NCBI GenBank assembly: GCA_002336085.1
Contig: DDEH01000014.1
Location: forward strand, 1-8,770
Reading direction: 5' to 3'
DNA: 8,770 nucleotides
Source of the DNA: Flavobacteriales bacterium UBA1959
Lineage (GTDB): Bacteria > Bacteroidota > Bacteroidia > Flavobacteriales_D > Sanyastnellaceae
A model generated the notes under the pieces. That model worked only from the letters and a program-made list of their open reading frames with translations, ran no database searches and had not been told where the DNA came from. This document shows, in pieces, positions 5,965-8,770 of this stretch. A program made the translations under genes and the position numbers. How positions within the stretch are numbered: position 1 is the first letter of the stretch; the number at the start of each line of letters is the position of its first letter.

Positions 5965-7503
5965 TTATTTCTTGATGAATCGGCGAGTGAATCGCCCAGC
6001 CTCCGTGTCCACAGACAACAGATACAAACCGTTGTCTAAATGCTGGATGTCCGTCTCACTTCGAGTCGGATTGCATTGCATCACTTGAGCCCCTGAAGCG
6101 TCTACGATTGTTGCAGTCAATACTTCTAATTCGCCCCAATTGAAGCGAATCGTTGTGGTTGCTGGATTGGGGTAGAGTTCAAATGAAGGTGCATCAACCT
6201 CACTGATCTCCACAGGTGATATGTTTTCTTGGAATTCCATCATATAACCTTCGTACGCGCCATATCCAAAGATATCATTTGCAAAGAAGTCCAAATCACC
6301 ATCGCCATCGATGTCGGAAAACTCGATTGCACGGACTCCAAGGTTGTTGTTTGGAAGGCTGATCCCAGCTAGCAAACCAAATGGATTGTTCACAGATGCT
6401 GCGAATGAAGGTTCGGACGCACTGCCCGTATTTTCAAAGTATTGACAAACGGAATTCGCGGATACGGGACCGTCGAAATAGAGACTTTGAAACAAGTCCA
6501 AATCACCATCACCGTCCAAATCAACGGCTTCCAATGAAAACGAAAGTCCCGGATATTGAACCCCATCGGATGAAGGCAGCAAACCAAATGGCTCCAGCAC
6601 CGGCGCAGCAAATAATGGATTCATTGCCGAGCCCGTATTCTCGCACCAATACATTTCATGGAATGGAACATCTCCTGTGTAATCCGTCAACGTTCCAAGA
6701 AAATCTAAGTCACCGTCACCGTCAATATCAGCGCAATCAAACGCATAGGCCGACAATTCAGAGTCCTTTGATCCAAAAAAAGCCGACAAATCCAAACCAA
6801 AGGGATTCAATGCCATCGCACCAAACTGCGGTGATACAGACGTTCCAGTGTTCTCCACCCAAAACATCGCATTGGCGAGGTAGGCGTAGCTTTCTGGATT
6901 GTAATTGTAGAAATAAGCATATTGAAAGCTTCCAACGACATCAAGGTCTCCATCTTGATCCAAGTCAACGACATCAAAGTCAATGCCAGTGACTCCCTGC
7001 GAAACATCCCATTCTTCAAAATTCAAATTCGCTGCATCAAAGCCGAATGGATTGGATTGAATCGGGCCAAACGCGGCCGCAGAGGGTGAACCCTCGTTTT
7101 CTTGAAGGACAATGTTCACTCCATAACCGTAGGATTCTAACGGAAGTTCCAACCCAATGAAGTCCAAATCCCCATCGCCATCCAAATCAGCCAACTCGAT
7201 GTTGGTAAAACCTACTGTTTCTGCCGATTGAGTTACCAGCCCAAACGAATTGGGCTGCACTGGCCCGAAATTTTGTGCATTTGCTTGAACAGTGGTTGCT
7301 CCCAAAAAGAGCAAGCCCCCCAAGGCTCGTTTGATGGCGCGTGTCGAACAGAGGTGTTTCAATTCCGCAACCATACGGTGGACCTTGAGTAAAAGTCGTT
7401 CTGCCTGTTGCGTAACCTTGCCATTGGCACGCTCTATGGCGCGCTGCGCGCACTTAGCGGCATGTGCGAGTTGCCGGCGTTTTCTTGCGTAATGTTGATT
7501 CAT
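5965..7503 (-). CDS. Secreted FG-GAP/VCBS repeat protein with T9SS C-terminal sorting domain
   Basis: This 512-residue predicted T9SS cargo has a strongly basic N-terminal stretch (1-59; 15 Lys/Arg against 3 Glu), then a hydrophobic segment (about 60-75) ending in QANAQ, a plausible signal peptidase I site near residue 77. Five repeats follow. Each opens with an F-[GA]-x5-PFGL-like motif (79, 145, 227, 298, 367), has a Ca-binding-type loop D-[LI]-D-x-DGDLD (106, 180, 259, 328, 397) and, for repeats 1-4, ends at ENTGS-like residues (135, 217, 288, 357). This is typical of FG-GAP/VCBS beta-propeller blades. Residues about 437-512, starting SFELYPNPATTTIRF, form a type A T9SS sorting domain. A surface or extracellular binding role is likely; the ligand is unknown. 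The ATG at 7503 is preceded by AATAGAGAGAAT, a weak purine-rich site. An internal ATG (residue 44, at 7374) would give a signal peptide of ordinary length. The gene lies 21 bases after the TIGR03032 gene and 5 bases before the PKD-like gene, suggesting an operon. Confidence 0.9.
   Translation of the reverse strand: MNQHYARKRRQLAHAAKCAQRAIERANGKVTQQAERLLLKVHRMVAELKHLCSTRAIKRALGGLLFLGATTVQANAQNFGPVQPNSFGLVTQSAETVGFTNIELADLDGDGDLDFIGLELPLESYGYGVNIVLQENEGSPSAAAFGPIQSNPFGFDAANLNFEEWDVSQGVTGIDFDVVDLDQDGDLDVVGSFQYAYFYNYNPESYAYLANAMFWVENTGTSVSPQFGAMALNPFGLDLSAFFGSKDSELSAYAFDCADIDGDGDLDFLGTLTDYTGDVPFHEMYWCENTGSAMNPLFAAPVLEPFGLLPSSDGVQYPGLSFSLEAVDLDGDGDLDLFQSLYFDGPVSANSVCQYFENTGSASEPSFAASVNNPFGLLAGISLPNNNLGVRAIEFSDIDGDGDLDFFANDIFGYGAYEGYMMEFQENISPVEISEVDAPSFELYPNPATTTIRFNWGELEVLTATIVDASGAQVMQCNPTRSETDIQHLDNGLYLLSVDTEAGRFTRRFIKK
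5968..6195 (-). other. T9SS type A C-terminal sorting domain of the FG-GAP protein
   Basis: Residues about 437-512 show SFELYPNPATTTIRFNW, then a VLTATIVDASGAQVM strand-turn-strand and LDNGLYLLSVDT, and end in FTRRFIKK. This order (YPNP entry, D-x-x-G turn, L-x-x-G-x-Y strand, basic final strand) is the hallmark of TIGR04183-type sorting domains. It is similar in layout, but not near-identical, to the domain of the neighbouring cargo. Confidence 0.9.
6214..7269 (-). repeat. Five FG-GAP/VCBS repeats with NPFGL-type lead motif
   Basis: This coding-level repeat covers residues 79 to about 430. Lead motifs are FGPVQPNSFGL, FGPIQSNPFGF, FGAMALNPFGL, FAAPVLEPFGL and FAASVNNPFGL, spaced 66, 82, 71 and 69 residues. 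Ca-loops DLDGDGDLD, DLDQDGDLD, DIDGDGDLD, DLDGDGDLD and DIDGDGDLD are spaced 74, 79, 69 and 69. In nucleotides the units have drifted, with only short shared strings such as CCAAATGGATT, so the duplication is not recent. Confidence 0.85.
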
Positions 7504-7524
7504 ATTCTCTCTATTTTTCGTTGC

Positions 7525-8610
7525 TTAATCGTTGCCGTCTTTTGACGGTTGACGCCAGAATGTGGTGTCGGGTAAGGTTACGCCATCGGCATGCACAGGA
7601 TCCTTCGGATTGATGATGTTGGGCTTGCGCTTGCCTTTGATCACATGGACATCATAAATTTCTTCCACAGAACTTTGGTATTGGATGACGCCCACTTTCG
7701 ACCGAGTCGGCAAATGGAAAATGGCAATCCCAGCTTGGTTGTTTATCAATTCTCCGGCCAACATTCCAAACGTTTTTGATTTCTCCCGAATCTTCGAAAG
7801 TCCAATGAACAGATAATCTTCATGGAAAGACATGCCGCGAACAAAGCCTCCAAACGACGCTATCACCTCCTTCTCACCCGTGGTTCGATCGATGCGCACC
7901 AACTCACCTGTTGCAGAAGTCAACACGTAGAGCTCTCCGTTGATGAGGGTTGGTGAATGGGGCATGGCCAGTCCTTCAGCCAAAATCGTATTGCTGTCCA
8001 CATCCATGACGATGCCCGTCTTGGTGATGTTTTCACGCCAGCTGTGCCGTTCATTGCCTTGGTTGAACGCTGTCACATAACGTGGACGACCATCCTCCAT
8101 CGCAAGGCCATTGAGATGACAACGATCTTCGGGTGCAATGCGATCCACAAAGTGTGGCTGCCACACCGGCGTAAAATTGTAAGCATCGTCCACCCTCATC
8201 AGGCATGAAAACAAGGTATTTACCGCAATCAGCCCCCCGTCGGCATCAAAATGTACATCGTGAATATCCAACGGTCCTGTGAAGTATGACGCTCGCGGCA
8301 TGTACATCGCATCGTAAACGTTGGGTGACTTCGGGTAATGTGCAGCCAATTGCTGGGAGTTGCGAAACACCAGCACCTGATTCAAACAGGCAATGGCCAA
8401 TCGATCCGTCTTAGGGTCTTCCGCCACCCCCATGGCCTTTTCAAAATTGCGGGGCAGTTGACTGAGCGACTGATCGTCCTTGGCCGAAAGGAACACAACT
8501 TTACCCGCTTGGTAAGTCGACAGTGCAATGCTACACCCTAGTCCTTGCAACAAAGCAGGAACTTGCGGCGTGTAGGTGCAGCTGAAGGGCGGTGGTGGTT
8601 TTTGGTTCAT
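7525..8610 (-). CDS. TIGR03032 family (DUF4915) protein of unknown function
   Basis: This 361-residue protein has no signal peptide or membrane helix, so it is probably cytoplasmic. Motifs I associate with the TIGR03032 family are present in order: STYQAGKVV (31-39), a PLDIHDVHFD strand (113-122), NTLFSC (131-136), APEDRCHLNGLAM (159-171), RPRYVTAFNQGN (175-186), GLAMPHSPTLINGELYV (213-229), GFVRGMSF (255-262), FIGLSKIRE (268-276) and EEIYDVHV (316-323). The repeated beta-strand and turn pattern (G-E-L-Y-V-L, T-G-E-L-V-R-I-D) suggests a propeller-like fold. No catalytic activity is established for the family that I know of. The length fits a full-length member. The start at 8610 is an ATG preceded by GCAAATAGAG; the same AAATAGAG string precedes the next gene's start. 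The downstream FG-GAP gene follows after 21 bases, so the two are probably co-transcribed. Confidence 0.85.
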   Translation of the reverse strand: MNQKPPPPFSCTYTPQVPALLQGLGCSIALSTYQAGKVVFLSAKDDQSLSQLPRNFEKAMGVAEDPKTDRLAIACLNQVLVFRNSQQLAAHYPKSPNVYDAMYMPRASYFTGPLDIHDVHFDADGGLIAVNTLFSCLMRVDDAYNFTPVWQPHFVDRIAPEDRCHLNGLAMEDGRPRYVTAFNQGNERHSWRENITKTGIVMDVDSNTILAEGLAMPHSPTLINGELYVLTSATGELVRIDRTTGEKEVIASFGGFVRGMSFHEDYLFIGLSKIREKSKTFGMLAGELINNQAGIAIFHLPTRSKVGVIQYQSSVEEIYDVHVIKGKRKPNIINPKDPVHADGVTLPDTTFWRQPSKDGND

Positions 8611-8682
8611 CTCTATTTGCTAGCCCGAAAGGACTCGCAAGAACAACTCTTCATACCAGAAATTGGTTGCTCGTACCTAAAT
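8611..8682 (-). other. 72-base gap upstream of the TIGR03032 gene
   Basis: The gap separates the stop of the partial upstream gene from the TIGR03032 start. An imperfect stem pairs 8641-8647 with 8666-8672 (on the minus strand GAGCAAC/GTTGTTC, with one G-U pair, 18-base loop). No U-run follows, so a terminator is not supported. No clear TAnnTTTG -7 element is visible. The AAATAGAG next to the start is the only purine-rich, ribosome-binding-like element. Confidence 0.3.
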
Positions 8683-8770
8683 TTAATCCACAAACCTTGG
8701 GTCTGTAGGCATTACCTCACCACAAGATTCGCACGTTCGCATGGCTTCACTGCCATAAAACTCTCGGAAT
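8683..8770 (-). CDS. C-terminal end of an unidentified protein with a CxxC pair
   Basis: An open frame enters from the window edge (first full codon 8769-8767) and ends at TAA 8685-8683. It gives 28 residues beginning FREFYGSEAMRTCESCGEV and ending DPRFVD. C-E-S-C is a half zinc-knuckle or redox-type pair; any partner cysteines would lie outside the window. It is called coding because the frame stays open to the edge on the same strand as its neighbours, with a plausible spacing of 72 bases to the next gene. The fragment is too short to assign to a family. Confidence 0.5.
   Translation of the reverse strand, partial: FREFYGSEAMRTCESCGEVMPTDPRFVD

Noticed and set aside
6381..6992. 203-codon plus-strand open frame opposite the FG-GAP repeats
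   Set aside because: The product is rich in His/Gln/Arg/Pro, as expected when Asp/Gly-rich repeat codons are read antisense. The repeat structure explains why it stays open.
4280..7503. O-glycosylation of the two cargos by the DUF2723 protein through the Bacteroidota D-(S/T)-(A/I/L/V/M/T) motif
   Set aside because: I found no such motif in either cargo; the DS/DT occurrences are followed by E, G or N. Glycosylation at other sites is not excluded, but the sequence gives no support.
8641..8672. Stem-loop between the partial gene and the TIGR03032 gene as a riboswitch or terminator
   Set aside because: It is a seven-pair stem with one wobble pair and an 18-base loop, with no U-tract and no recognisable conserved core.

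Overview
The window comes from a member of the Bacteroidota, most likely a marine, Flavobacteriales-like lineage. This is inferred from content and not from any marker gene. Two genes end in type IX secretion (T9SS) C-terminal sorting domains, which are essentially confined to this phylum. A 1295-residue DUF2723 membrane protein is of the long form common there. Start sites mostly lack a strong Shine-Dalgarno sequence. The secreted proteins are extremely acidic, which suits a saline habitat.

All six genes lie on the minus strand, so transcription runs from high to low coordinates. They are tightly packed, with non-coding gaps of 72, 21, 5 and 115 bases and one overlap of about 17 bases. In transcription order: (1) the last 28 codons of an unidentified gene with a CxxC zinc-knuckle-like C-terminus (8683-8770); (2) a TIGR03032/DUF4915-family cytoplasmic protein of unknown function (7525-8610); (3) a T9SS-exported FG-GAP/VCBS protein with five Ca-loop repeats, each introduced by an NPFGL-type motif, and an unusually long basic N-terminus before the signal peptide (5965-7503); (4) a T9SS-exported, cysteine-rich protein with four PKD-like repeats, started from GTG five bases after gene 3 (4280-5959); (5) the DUF2723 multi-membrane-spanning protein, a putative GT-C-type glycosyltransferase (277-4164); (6) the N-terminal part of purN, glycinamide ribonucleotide formyltransferase, overlapping the end of gene 5 and running off the window (1-293).

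Genes 2-4 look like one transcription unit: a cytoplasmic propeller-like protein followed by two cell-surface or secreted T9SS cargos. Genes 5-6 may belong to the same unit or to a second one starting in the 115-base gap. The most unusual observation is charge composition. The second cargo has no lysine or arginine from residue 3 to 498, against about 90 Asp/Glu, and the first has only two basic residues over its roughly 375-residue passenger, although its N-terminal 60 residues hold 15. No RNA genes, insertion sequences, CRISPR arrays or plus-strand genes could be supported.
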